Source of the DNA: Pseudomonadota bacterium
GTDB lineage: Bacteria; Pseudomonadota; Alphaproteobacteria; Rhizobiales; Xanthobacteraceae
Assembly (NCBI GenBank): GCA_023451825.1
Contig: JAEXYA010000051.1
Coordinates: 99,989 to 163,988 of the forward strand
Direction of reading: 5' to 3'
Length of the DNA stretch: 64,000 nt
Each line of letters starts with the position of its first letter. The first letter of the stretch is position 1. Shown piece by piece: positions 8,258 to 16,440 of the stretch. The position numbers and the translations under genes are program-made. The notes beneath the pieces are model-generated. The model ran no database searches, had not been told where the DNA came from, and saw only the letters and a program-made list of their open reading frames with translations.

Positions 8258-9711
8258 GGTTGCACCGGGAGCAGCACCTTGCCGGGATTGAGGATGTTGA
8301 GGGGATCCAGCATCGCCTTGAAGCCGCGCATCAGCTCCATGGCGACGGGATCCTTCACGCCGGGTAGATCGGCAGCCTTGAGCTGGCCGATGCCGTGCTC
8401 GGCGGAAATTGAGCCGCCCATGCGCAGCACCACTTCGAATACGACGTCGCTGACATCGTGCCAGCGCGACAGGAAGGCTTCGCGGCCGTTGCTGTCGCCC
8501 AGCGTCTCGGAAGGCTGGCTGACATTGTAGTGGATATTGCCGTCACCGAGATGGCCGAACGGCACCGGGCGCGCGCCGGGCATCACTTTCGCCACGGCCG
8601 CATTGGCTTCGGCGATGAAGGCCGGCACGGCAGCGACGGGCACCGAAATGTCGTGCTTGATCGAGCCGCCTTCGGGCTTCTGCGCCGGCGAGATTTCCTC
8701 GCGCAGCTTCCAGAACGCCTGGCGCTGGGTCATATTCTCCGCGATGGCGGCGTCATCGACGATGCCGTCCTCGAATCCGCGTTCGAGGATGGACTCTAGC
8801 GTGGCGCGGGCGTCGTCGCGGCCGGATGACAGTTCCATCAGCACGTACCAGTCATGCTTGCTGGTCAGCGGATCGCGAATGCCGATGCCGTTGCGAACGC
8901 TGAAATCCACGGCGATATGCGCGATGAGTTCGAAACTGGTCAGATTGCTTCCCGCGGCGCTGCGCGAGATGTCGAGCAGTTTGAGTGCATCCTCCGGCGA
9001 CTTCAGGCCAACGAACGCCGTCTCCACCGCGCGCGGCTTGGGGAATAGCTTCAGCGTTGCCGCGGTGATGATGCCGAGCGTTCCCTCGGCGCCGATAAAG
9101 ATGTTGCGCAGGTCGTAGCCGGTATTGTCCTTCTTCAGCTTGGACAGGCCGTTGAGGATACGGCCGTCGGCCAGCACGACTTCAAGGCCGAGCGCCATTT
9201 CGCGGGCAACGCCATAGGCCAGTGCGGTGGTGCCGCCGGCATTGCTGGAGAGATTGCCGCCGATGGTGCAACTGCCTTCGGAGCCGAGCGACAGCGGAAA
9301 CAGGCGATCGGCATCGGCCGCGCGCTGCTGGGCAATCTGCAGCACCAGACCGGCTTCGGCAGTCATGGTGTTCGACGAGGTGTCGAGGTCGCGGATCTTG
9401 TCCATGCGTTTCAGCGACAGCACGACCTCGCCGCCATAGGGCGTCTGGCCGCCGACGAGGCCGGTATTGCCGCCTTGCGGCACGATGGCCGTGCGCGTCT
9501 CGGTGGCGAGCTTGCAGATCGCGGCCACTTCGGCCGTCGAGCCGGGGCGCAGCACCAGCGGCGAGGTGCCGGTGAAAAGGTTGCGCTCCTCGGTGACATA
9601 AGAATGCACGTCGGCGGGATCGGTGAGCGCCTGCTTGTCGCCGACAATGGCGGCAAAGCGGGCGATGATGTCGGGCGAGAGCGGTGCCGGCTTCGGGGGT
9701 ACGAAATTCAT
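8254..9711 (-). CDS. FAD-linked 2-hydroxyacid dehydrogenase/oxidase (GlcD/D2HGDH-like)
   Basis: A 485-residue flavoprotein of the VAO/PCMH family. The FAD-binding half contains PQGGNTGLVGGQTP (near 80-93), GSEGSCTIGGNLSSNAGG and IFIGAEGTLGIITAATLKLF. The C-terminal catalytic half ends SAEHGIGQLK...LDPLNILNPGKVL, typical of D-lactate, glycolate (GlcD) and D-2-hydroxyglutarate dehydrogenases. It oxidises a D-2-hydroxy acid to the 2-oxo acid, passing electrons to ETF or quinone. No GlcE/GlcF partners are adjacent, which favours a stand-alone D-lactate or D-2-hydroxyglutarate dehydrogenase over a GlcDEF complex. Confidence 0.88.
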   Translation of the reverse strand: MNFVPPKPAPLSPDIIARFAAIVGDKQALTDPADVHSYVTEERNLFTGTSPLVLRPGSTAEVAAICKLATETRTAIVPQGGNTGLVGGQTPYGGEVVLSLKRMDKIRDLDTSSNTMTAEAGLVLQIAQQRAADADRLFPLSLGSEGSCTIGGNLSSNAGGTTALAYGVAREMALGLEVVLADGRILNGLSKLKKDNTGYDLRNIFIGAEGTLGIITAATLKLFPKPRAVETAFVGLKSPEDALKLLDISRSAAGSNLTSFELIAHIAVDFSVRNGIGIRDPLTSKHDWYVLMELSSGRDDARATLESILERGFEDGIVDDAAIAENMTQRQAFWKLREEISPAQKPEGGSIKHDISVPVAAVPAFIAEANAAVAKVMPGARPVPFGHLGDGNIHYNVSQPSETLGDSNGREAFLSRWHDVSDVVFEVVLRMGGSISAEHGIGQLKAADLPGVKDPVAMELMRGFKAMLDPLNILNPGKVLLPVQP

Positions 9712-9748
9712 GAAAAGTCCCTAACGCGCTTCTTGATCTTGAATTCGG

Positions 9749-10726
9749 TTACACCGCCGCGCGGCGCAGCCGGTCGTTGATAGCTTCGCCAAGGCCGTGC
9801 GTTGGCACAGGCATCACGGCGATGCCGCTGGCGCCTTTCGTATCGAGCGCGCGAAGATAGCCGAAAAGATTGGCGGCGGCTTCCCCGAGATCGCCGCTTT
9901 CCGACAGGTTCATCACTGCCTTGGCGTCATCGATACCTGGCAGGCCTGTTGGGCCGAACGCAAGCACCGCCTCGCCTGGCTTCACATCCTCAGCCATCAG
10001 CCGCACGCGGGTGCGCGGTGCATAATGCGAGGCGAGCATGCCCGGTGCCAGCGGTTGATCGATGTCAGTTTTCGCGTCGTCAGGCGGCCGCGCCAAAGCC
10101 ATGCCGAGTACATGTTCGATTGTTTCGCGCGGCAGTCCGCCGGGGCGCAGCAGCATCGGCGCATCGAAGCAGCCAATGATGGTGGATTCCACGCCGACCT
10201 CGACTGGGCCGCCATCGACGATCATGTCGATCCGGCCGTCCAGATCGGCCTTCACATGCGCGGCGGTGGTCGGCGACACATGACCGGAGATATTGGCCGA
10301 TGGCGCCACCACGGCGGCTCCAAAAGCCTGGAGCAGCGCATGCGCCACCGGGTGGTCCGGTACGCGGATGGCCACCGTATCGAGCCCGGCGGTGGCCAGA
10401 TCCGAGACCGGGCAGTTATCGGCCTTGTGCAACACCAGCGTGAGCGGACCCGGCCAAAACGCTTCGGCCAGCGCGAGCGCACGTGAATCAAACCGCGCTA
10501 TCCGCTTGGCTGCTTGAAGGTCCGCCACATGGGCAATCAGCGGATTGAAGCTCGGCCGGCCCTTGGCTTCATAGATGCTCGCCACGGCCCGCGGATTGGC
10601 CGCATCGGCGCCGAGCCCGTAGACGGTCTCGGTCGGAAACGCCACCAGCCCGCCCGCGCGCAGGCGATCGGCTGCCTCCGAAATGGCGCTGGCATCGACG
10701 ATTTTGGTGGAGAGGGCCGTTTGCAT
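9749..10726 (-). CDS. tsaC: L-threonylcarbamoyladenylate synthase (Sua5 type)
   Basis: A 325-residue enzyme making threonylcarbamoyl-AMP from Thr, bicarbonate and ATP for t6A37 tRNA modification. The YrdC domain has FPTETVYGLGADA (near 30-42) and the KGRPSFNPLIAHV motif (near 55-67). The length beyond about 210 residues corresponds to the extra C-terminal Sua5 domain, so this is the long Sua5 form rather than short TsaC. It is cytoplasmic and essential in most bacteria. It is divergent from the tRNA-Pro gene. Confidence 0.93.
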   Translation of the reverse strand: MQTALSTKIVDASAISEAADRLRAGGLVAFPTETVYGLGADAANPRAVASIYEAKGRPSFNPLIAHVADLQAAKRIARFDSRALALAEAFWPGPLTLVLHKADNCPVSDLATAGLDTVAIRVPDHPVAHALLQAFGAAVVAPSANISGHVSPTTAAHVKADLDGRIDMIVDGGPVEVGVESTIIGCFDAPMLLRPGGLPRETIEHVLGMALARPPDDAKTDIDQPLAPGMLASHYAPRTRVRLMAEDVKPGEAVLAFGPTGLPGIDDAKAVMNLSESGDLGEAAANLFGYLRALDTKGASGIAVMPVPTHGLGEAINDRLRRAAV

Positions 10727-10770
10727 GGCAGCTTCATAATAAAAATGTCGTCTGCTTCATACAGGGGTTC

Positions 10771-10798
10771 TTGCGGTCTGCGAAACCCGTCGCTATAC
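10771..10798 (+). promoter_or_regulatory. Putative promoter of tRNA-Pro
   Basis: TTGCGG at 10771-10776 and CTATAC at 10793-10798 are separated by 16 bp, ending 13 bp before the mature tRNA 5' end. The position fits a housekeeping sigma promoter. This is a pattern match only. Confidence 0.4.
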
Positions 10799-10811
10799 AG
10801 CCGGCTCTTGT

Positions 10812-10888
10812 CGGAGTGTGGCTCAGCCCGGTAGAGCACTGCGTTCGGGACGCAGGGGTCGCAGGTTCGAATCCTGCCACTCCGACCA
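10812..10888 (+). tRNA. tRNA-Pro (anticodon CGG)
   Basis: A 77-nt cloverleaf. Acceptor stem CGGAGTG (10812-10818) pairs with CACTCCG (10878-10884), then A and an encoded CCA. The D arm is GCTC...GAGC. The anticodon stem is CTGCG/CGCAG with loop TTCGGGA, so the anticodon is CGG, decoding CCG proline codons. The T arm is GCAGG TTCGAAT CCTGC. No introns or unusual bases were seen. Confidence 0.96.
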
Positions 10889-11397
10889 AGATTTCAAGCA
10901 CTTAGCATTTCTGAGTTGTCCGACCGGGTCGTGACCCGGTGGCGGAACTCGGCTATTGCTCTGTTGTCCGACGACCTTGTTTCAGCGGTACGGACCGGCC
11001 CCAATTGCGGATCCAAGGTTGGGATGTTTGGCTCGACCGCTCAGTGATGACGCAGCGGGATGACCTGACGCTGGATCGGCGAGCGGCAACAAACCCAAGC
11101 TCCATGTTCGGCCCGACCGCTTATGATGCTTGGGACATCACCCGGGCCCATAAGCCCTAGAAAAATATTCTATTTCTGGAATGTTTTTGAGTGGAATACG
11201 ATTTCCGCCGTCTTACTCCTTGTGCAAAATATCTTCTTTACAAAGCTATATTGACAATGGTGTTGGATCGCGAGACGGGAACCGGTGTCTCGGGCGGATG
11301 CGTCCGAACAAGCCCTCGATTTTGCAGCGTAAGGATGGACAGCGCGCTGCGCCTTGCAGAAGCTTTCCGACTGTCCGCGACATGCCTGGAGATAACC
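10889..11397. other. Gap between tRNA-Pro and the liv-type operon
   Basis: No convincing gene. A perfect hairpin ACCGGGTC-GT-GACCCGGT at 10923-10940 lies 34 bp past the tRNA and may end its transcript, though it lacks a T-tract. The stretch 11160-11260 is notably AT-rich and probably holds the promoter of the following binding-protein gene. No integrase or duplicated tRNA 3' end marking an island was found. Confidence 0.5.
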
Positions 11398-12618
11398 GTG
11401 CTGACCATCTCTTTTCCACGCCGTTCCTTGTTGGCCGCTTCGTTGGCCATGGTTGCTGCGTTCGCGGGTCCGTCGATCGGTGTGACGCAAGAGGCGTCGG
11501 TGCGCATCGGCCTTCTGGCGCCGCTCACGGGCACCGGCGGCCCGTATGGACAAGAAGAAGAGCAGGCTGCCCGCGCCGCGGTGAAGATCATCAATGATGC
11601 CGGTGGTGTGCTTGGCCGCAAACTTGAGCTTGTGGTGGCCGATGACGAGTCTCAGCCAACCGCAGGCGTAGCCGCTGCGCGAAAACTCATCGACGTCGAC
11701 AAGGTCGTGTCTATCGGCGGTGTGTGGAGTAGCGCCGTCGCATTGGCCATCAAGCCGATCGCATTGGAAAAGGGCGTGTTGCTCAGCACCGTCGGTTCTG
11801 CCGATGAGATCACCGACGGCGATACCAAGAATCTGATCTGGCGTTTCCAGACCAATGGCAAAAGCTGGGGCGAAGGCTTTGCCAAGGCCATGGCCAAGGA
11901 TGGCGTGAAGTCGGCGTCCATCCTGGTGCTGCAGACGCCGTTTACCCTGAGCACGATCCAGCCGTTCCGCAAGGCGTTCACGGATGGCGGCGGCAAGGTG
12001 CTGGATGAAGTTTCCTTCAATGCCGGCCAGCCCTCCTATCGCACCGAAGTCGAACGTATTTTCGCGAAGAAGCCGGAAGCGGTGTTCGTCGCTGCCTATA
12101 TCAACGAGCTCAGCGCCATCGCCAAGGAAGCGTTCCGCTCGGGTTATGAGAGCAAGATCTACGCATTCGGCAATGCAGCCGGCAGCAATGGTCAGTTCGT
12201 CAAGAATGTCGGCGCCAATGTCGCTGAAGGTGTGGTCTGGACCCAGCAGGTGCCGGTCGGCAAGTCGGTGTCCTATAGCCGTTATCTGAAGGAGATCGGC
12301 AAGCCGGAAGGCACCATCATGACCTTCGGCGCGCAGGTGTTCGACCAGATCGTGCTCACCGCGCTCGCGATCGAGAAGGCGAAGAGCACCGATGCCACTA
12401 AGTTCGGTCCTGAATTCGCCGCGCTGGTGAATGCCGATGCGCCGTCGCTGGGCGAGCCTGCCGAAGCGCTGAAGGCGCTGCGTGAAGGCAAGCCGTTCCG
12501 CTATGCCGGCGCGGCATCGGATTTCAAATTCGCCAAGAACGGCGACCAGACCAATCTGAGCTATGGCCATTTCGTCATCAAGTCCGGCGAGAGCAAGCTG
12601 ATCGGCGAGATCCGCTGA
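11398..12618 (+). CDS. Liv-type ABC transporter substrate-binding protein (system 1)
   Basis: A 406-residue periplasmic binding protein of the Leu/Ile/Val (Periplas_BP_6) class. I chose GTG 11398, preceded by GGAGATAACC, because it places the signal peptide (PRRSLLAASLAMVAAFAGPS) at the N-terminus; the frame itself opens upstream. The mature protein starts near ASVRIGLLAPLTGTGGPYGQ, the usual first strand of the family. It delivers the ligand to the permeases encoded downstream. Family members bind amino acids, amides, urea or aromatic acids, so the ligand is open. It is the first gene of a five- or six-gene operon. Confidence 0.9.
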   Translation: MLTISFPRRSLLAASLAMVAAFAGPSIGVTQEASVRIGLLAPLTGTGGPYGQEEEQAARAAVKIINDAGGVLGRKLELVVADDESQPTAGVAAARKLIDVDKVVSIGGVWSSAVALAIKPIALEKGVLLSTVGSADEITDGDTKNLIWRFQTNGKSWGEGFAKAMAKDGVKSASILVLQTPFTLSTIQPFRKAFTDGGGKVLDEVSFNAGQPSYRTEVERIFAKKPEAVFVAAYINELSAIAKEAFRSGYESKIYAFGNAAGSNGQFVKNVGANVAEGVVWTQQVPVGKSVSYSRYLKEIGKPEGTIMTFGAQVFDQIVLTALAIEKAKSTDATKFGPEFAALVNADAPSLGEPAEALKALREGKPFRYAGAASDFKFAKNGDQTNLSYGHFVIKSGESKLIGEIR

Positions 12619-12622
12619 GGCA

Positions 12623-13381
12623 ATGCTCGAGGCCCACGACGTCAGTGTGATTTACGAAGGCGGTTTCACCGCGCTTGCTGGCGCGTCGGTGAAGCTCGCC
12701 TCGGGCGCTGTGACGGGGTTGATCGGCCCGAACGGCGCCGGCAAGTCCACACTGTTCGGCGTGCTGGCCGGCGCTGTGATGCCAGCCAAAGGCGATGTCC
12801 GCCTGGCCGGGGAGAGGGTCACGCATCGCGGCTCGGTCTGGCGTGCGCGCCGCGGCCTGGCGCGGACGTTTCAGCTATCACGCGAGTTGGCGAGCCTCTC
12901 TGTTCTGGAGAATGTCCTCGTTGCGCAGCCGCAAATGCAAGGCGAGCGGCTGCTGTCGTTGCTGTTTGCCCGCCGTGCTGTCCGCGCCGAAGAAGATGCA
13001 GCTTTTGAGAAGGCGCGCGCTTTGCTCCAGCGTGTCGATCTGTGGCGATTAGCCGATGTTTCGGCCGGATCACTCTCTGGCGGACAGAAGAAGCTGCTCG
13101 AAATCTGCCGTGCATTGATGCTCGACCCGCGCATCGTGCTGATGGACGAGCCAAGTGCCGGTGTAAATCCGACTCGCATCGGCGAGATTGTCGAATTCGT
13201 GCAGGCGCTCCGCAAGGAGGGGACGACCTTCGGTCTTGTCGAGCATAATATGGGTATGGTTCGCGCGCTGTGCGATCACGTCTATGTCCTCGCCGAAGGC
13301 CGCGTGCTCACCGAAGGTCGCTTCGACGAGGTGGTCGCGAATGAGCAGGTCGCGTCGGCGTATCTGGGCGCGCAAGCATGA
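12623..13381 (+). CDS. Liv-type ABC transporter ATP-binding protein (LivG-like)
   Basis: A 252-residue ATPase. Walker A GPNGAGKST (near 35-43), signature LSGGQKK and Walker B IVLMDEPSAGVNP are present. The long insert between Walker A and the signature with ARTFQLSRELASLSVLENV is typical of LivG. It powers the import system encoded here. It starts 4 bp after the binding-protein stop and overlaps the next gene by 4 bp, so the operon is tightly packed. Confidence 0.93.
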   Translation: MLEAHDVSVIYEGGFTALAGASVKLASGAVTGLIGPNGAGKSTLFGVLAGAVMPAKGDVRLAGERVTHRGSVWRARRGLARTFQLSRELASLSVLENVLVAQPQMQGERLLSLLFARRAVRAEEDAAFEKARALLQRVDLWRLADVSAGSLSGGQKKLLEICRALMLDPRIVLMDEPSAGVNPTRIGEIVEFVQALRKEGTTFGLVEHNMGMVRALCDHVYVLAEGRVLTEGRFDEVVANEQVASAYLGAQA

Positions 13382-14106
13382 CCTCGCACCCGACTGGTCT
13401 GGAACTGCGCGACGTCGTCGCCGGCTATGGTGGTCAGCCGATTCTGCATGGCGTCAGCCTCACGGTGCAGCCTGGTGAAACGCTGGTCGTGGTTGGTCCC
13501 AACGGCTCCGGCAAATCGACATTGATGAAGACGGCGGTTGGGCTGTTGCGCCCGATGTCAGGCATCGTGCGGCTCGGCGATGCTGATGTCTCCTTGCTCG
13601 GCGCTCCCGCGCGTGCAGCCCGCGGCCTCGCTTATGTGCCGCAGGAGGCCAATGTTTTTCGCAACATGACCGTGTTGGAAAATTTGCAGGTCGGCCATGA
13701 ATTCGTCGCCTCGAAGGGATCGGCATTCGCCGAACGGCTCGCGGCGGTGCTCGAACTGTTTCCTGAAATTCGCGCCAAGCTAGGCACTGCGGCCGGCCAT
13801 TTGAGCGGTGGCCAGCGGCAGATGGTGGCGATGGCGGCGGCGCTGATGCCGAAGCCGTCGGTGCTGGCACTCGATGAGCCGTCCGCCGGATTGTCACCGC
13901 GCAATGCGGAATTGCTGTTCGAGATCATCGCCCGCGTTGCTGCCTCCGGCGTCACGATGCTCATCGTCGAACAGAATACGCGGCTCGGTCTCGGTGCGGC
14001 TGATCAAGGTGTCGTCTTGGTGAGCGGCAAGATCCGACTGGCCGCGCCTGCCGCGGCCGTGCTCGCCGATCCCGACATCCGTCGCCTCTATCTCGGGGGC
14101 ACATGA
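13378..14106 (+). CDS. Liv-type ABC transporter ATP-binding protein (LivF-like)
   Basis: A 242-residue ATPase with Walker A GPNGSGKST, the LivF-specific YVPQEANVFRNMTVLENL, signature LSGGQRQMVAMAAAL and Walker B VLALDEPSAGLSP. It forms the ATPase heterodimer with the preceding LivG-like protein. ATGA overlaps link it to both neighbours. ATPase genes precede permease genes here, the reverse of the E. coli livHMGF order. Confidence 0.93.
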   Translation: MTSHPTGLELRDVVAGYGGQPILHGVSLTVQPGETLVVVGPNGSGKSTLMKTAVGLLRPMSGIVRLGDADVSLLGAPARAARGLAYVPQEANVFRNMTVLENLQVGHEFVASKGSAFAERLAAVLELFPEIRAKLGTAAGHLSGGQRQMVAMAAALMPKPSVLALDEPSAGLSPRNAELLFEIIARVAASGVTMLIVEQNTRLGLGAADQGVVLVSGKIRLAAPAAAVLADPDIRRLYLGGT

Positions 14107-14966
14107 TGTTGCAGCTTCTCGTCAATGGCGTGGTCACAGGTCTGTTGCTTGCTCTGCCGGCGCTGGCGCTGTCGCTCACCTTCAGCGTGCTGCGCTTCGC
14201 CAATTATGCCATCGGGTCTTATCTCACCTGCGGCGCTTATCTCGTTTATGTCGGCAATGTCGTGCTCGGCATGCCGCTGTGGTTGGCAGCCGGAGCTGGA
14301 GCGATCCTGTTTGCCGCGTTGGCTGTCATCATCGACTGGCTGGCCTTTCGTCCGCTGCGCGATCGGTCCGGCGTCACGTTGCTGGTGGCGTCGATGGGCG
14401 TCGCCATCGCGTTGGAGAACGTCATCCGCTTCTTTGCGGGAAATTCGCCGCGCGCCTATGACGTCCCCGTCGCGCGGCCGATCCGCTTTGGTGATATTCG
14501 TCTCAATCACGAACAGCTCACCATTCTCATGACGGTGATCGCAGCGCTCGCCATTGTCTGGATCGTGTTTCGCTTTACGCGGCTCGGCCGCATGATGCGC
14601 GCTGTTGCGGATAACCCCGATCTCGCTGCCGTGCGCGGGATTGCGCGGTCTCGTGTCGTCGCTTGTGTGTGGTTGATCTCGGGAGCACTGGTTGCGCTCT
14701 CAGGTGTGCTTGTCGGGCTCGATGCCAATGTTGAGCCGCAGATGGGCTGGACTTATCTGCTGCCGGTCTTCACCGCTGCCATTCTCGGCGGCATCGCAAA
14801 TCCTATGGCGGCGGTGGCCGGCGCGCTGACGCTGGGTATTGCCGAGGAACTGGCGACGCTGTTGATGCCGGTGCACTACCGGATGATCGTGACGTTCCTC
14901 GTCATGGTGGCGCTGTTGCTGCTGCGGCCGTGGGGGCTGTTCGGAACGCGGTGGGTGACGAAATGA
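14103..14966 (+). CDS. Liv-type ABC transporter permease (LivH-like)
   Basis: A 287-residue inner-membrane permease with about eight hydrophobic helices, starting MMLQLLVNGVVTGLLLALPA. The family motif FANYAIGSY near residue 35 corresponds to the NLAHGA loop of LivH with divergent residues. The EAA-like cytoplasmic loop DNPDLAAVRGIARSRV precedes the last helices. It overlaps its neighbours by 4 bp. It forms the translocation channel with the LivM-like protein. Confidence 0.9.
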   Translation: MMLQLLVNGVVTGLLLALPALALSLTFSVLRFANYAIGSYLTCGAYLVYVGNVVLGMPLWLAAGAGAILFAALAVIIDWLAFRPLRDRSGVTLLVASMGVAIALENVIRFFAGNSPRAYDVPVARPIRFGDIRLNHEQLTILMTVIAALAIVWIVFRFTRLGRMMRAVADNPDLAAVRGIARSRVVACVWLISGALVALSGVLVGLDANVEPQMGWTYLLPVFTAAILGGIANPMAAVAGALTLGIAEELATLLMPVHYRMIVTFLVMVALLLLRPWGLFGTRWVTK

Positions 14967-15868
14967 CGGTCTATCTCATCGCCACACTCACGGTCGTTGC
15001 CATCGCGGCGCTGGCTGGCCTCGCATTGAACCTGCAATGGGGCATGGGGGGCTTGGTGAATTTCGGTCTGTTCGGGTTCTATATGCTCGGCGCCTATATC
15101 GCCGGCCTGTTGACCGTTCAGGGTGTGCCGCCGCTGCTTGCATTGGTGGCTGCGATGATCGGTGTTGCTGCGCTCAGTGCGGTGAGTGCGTTGATCTCCG
15201 TGCGACTGTCCGAGGATTATCTTGCCATCGTTACGCTCGGTTTTGCCGAATGCCTGCGTTTGGTCATCAGCTATGAAGGCTGGTTGACCAAAGGTATGCT
15301 CGGCGTTGCCGGCATCGAGCGGCCGTTCCAGCTTTTATGGCCGCGTGGCTTTGGCGACATCGGGTTTCTCGGATTGGCGCTAGGCGCGGTTTTGATCACT
15401 TATGCCGTGCTGCAGATGCTGGCCCGCGCGCCGTTCGGCCGCCTCGTGCGCGCCACACGCGATGATCCCGGCGTAGTCGAGGCGCTCGGCAAATCTGTGT
15501 TGTCGGTGCGCGTTCGCGTGTTTGCGTTGGGCGGCGCCATTCTCGGGCTGGCGGGCAGCCTGCATGCTTTCTACTACACTTACATTGATCCGACCCAGTT
15601 CGGGCCGATCATCACCGCTTATGCCTTCATGGCCGTCGTCGTCGGCGGTCGCGGCAGCAATCGCGGCGTTCTCGTTGCCGCCTTCACGCTGATCTTCCTG
15701 CTAGAAGGCAGCCGTTTCCTGATTGACCTCGTGCCTGGCCTCGGCGCCTCGGAACTTGCCGCGATCCGGCTGTTCCTTGTCGGCGTGGGGCTTGTTGTTC
15801 TACTGATCTTCAAACCCGACGGCTTTGGCCGCGAGCCGCGTTCGGCGCTTGCGGACAAAGCCAGCTGA
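14963..15868 (+). CDS. Liv-type ABC transporter permease (LivM-like)
   Basis: A 301-residue permease starting at ATG 14963, which overlaps the upstream TGA (ATGA). It has multiple membrane helices and the LivM landmarks LNLQWGMGGLVNFGLFGFYM, ISVRLSEDYLAIVTLGFAEC and a coupling-helix region with ATRDDPGVVEALGKSV. It pairs with the LivH-like subunit. A 15-bp gap with AGGAG leads to the AhpD-like gene, which is therefore probably in the same operon. Confidence 0.92.
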   Translation: MTVYLIATLTVVAIAALAGLALNLQWGMGGLVNFGLFGFYMLGAYIAGLLTVQGVPPLLALVAAMIGVAALSAVSALISVRLSEDYLAIVTLGFAECLRLVISYEGWLTKGMLGVAGIERPFQLLWPRGFGDIGFLGLALGAVLITYAVLQMLARAPFGRLVRATRDDPGVVEALGKSVLSVRVRVFALGGAILGLAGSLHAFYYTYIDPTQFGPIITAYAFMAVVVGGRGSNRGVLVAAFTLIFLLEGSRFLIDLVPGLGASELAAIRLFLVGVGLVVLLIFKPDGFGREPRSALADKAS

Positions 15869-15883
15869 TCTCAGGAGTTTCTC

Positions 15884-16408
15884 ATGGCCCGCGTCGCGCT
15901 CAAGCATCGAGACGATCTGCCCGACCATCTCAAACCGCTTTGGGATCGCATGACCATCTACGGCCCGTTCGAGGGCCAGGCGGGGGCAATGGCTCAGCGT
16001 TTGCCGATCTTCGAGCATATGTGGAAGTTGCTGACGCAACTCGGCGACGAAGGTGTCCTGAAGAAGCGCTATCTCGAACTGGCCATTGTCGCGACGTCGC
16101 TGGTGAACCAGTGTGAGTTTTGCGTCGCCCAGCACTCACCCAAGCTGGCGGTGGAAGGCATCACGCCGGACGGTGCCGCCAATCTGCTCGATTGGGAGAA
16201 GCACCCCGAGCTCGACGATGTCGATCGCCTCGTCGTGGAATATTCGATCGCGGTGACCGCGAACTGGAGCCGCATCCGCGATGCCATGTTCGAACGCCTG
16301 CGCGCCCATTTCAGTGAGCCTCAGATCGTCGAACTGACCTGGCGCATCGCACTGTGCGGCGCCTTCAATCGCTTCAACGACGTGCTGCAGGTCGAAGTCG
16401 ACGTATGA
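15884..16408 (+). CDS. AhpD/carboxymuconolactone-decarboxylase-family protein
   Basis: A 174-residue helical protein of the CMD/AhpD fold. The redox motif CEFCVAQH (CXXC...H) lies near residues 76-83, as in alkylhydroperoxidase-D-like enzymes, rather than the residues of true gamma-carboxymuconolactone decarboxylase. It is translated from an ATG with AGGAGTTTCTC just upstream, 15 bp behind the permease. In this setting it may handle peroxide or reactive intermediates from the flavin monooxygenase encoded convergently. That link is inference. Confidence 0.83.
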   Translation: MARVALKHRDDLPDHLKPLWDRMTIYGPFEGQAGAMAQRLPIFEHMWKLLTQLGDEGVLKKRYLELAIVATSLVNQCEFCVAQHSPKLAVEGITPDGAANLLDWEKHPELDDVDRLVVEYSIAVTANWSRIRDAMFERLRAHFSEPQIVELTWRIALCGAFNRFNDVLQVEVDV

Positions 16409-16416
16409 GCAATGCA

Positions 16417-16440
16417 GGCAGCCGGTTCAAGCCGGCTGCC
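16417..16440. terminator. Bidirectional hairpin between convergent genes
   Basis: GGCAGCCGG (16417-16425) and CCGGCTGCC (16432-16440) form a perfect 9-bp stem with a 6-nt loop. The stop codon of the minus-strand monooxygenase (16427-16429) lies in the loop. There is no long T-tract, so it may be a weak terminator or an mRNA 3' stabiliser. Confidence 0.6.

Noticed and set aside
10939..11160. 73-codon frame downstream of tRNA-Pro
   Set aside because: No ribosome-binding site or domain pattern; codon use unlike neighbouring genes.
10812..11400. Genomic island integrated at the tRNA-Pro gene
   Set aside because: No integrase, no duplicated tRNA 3' end and no composition shift was seen after the tRNA.
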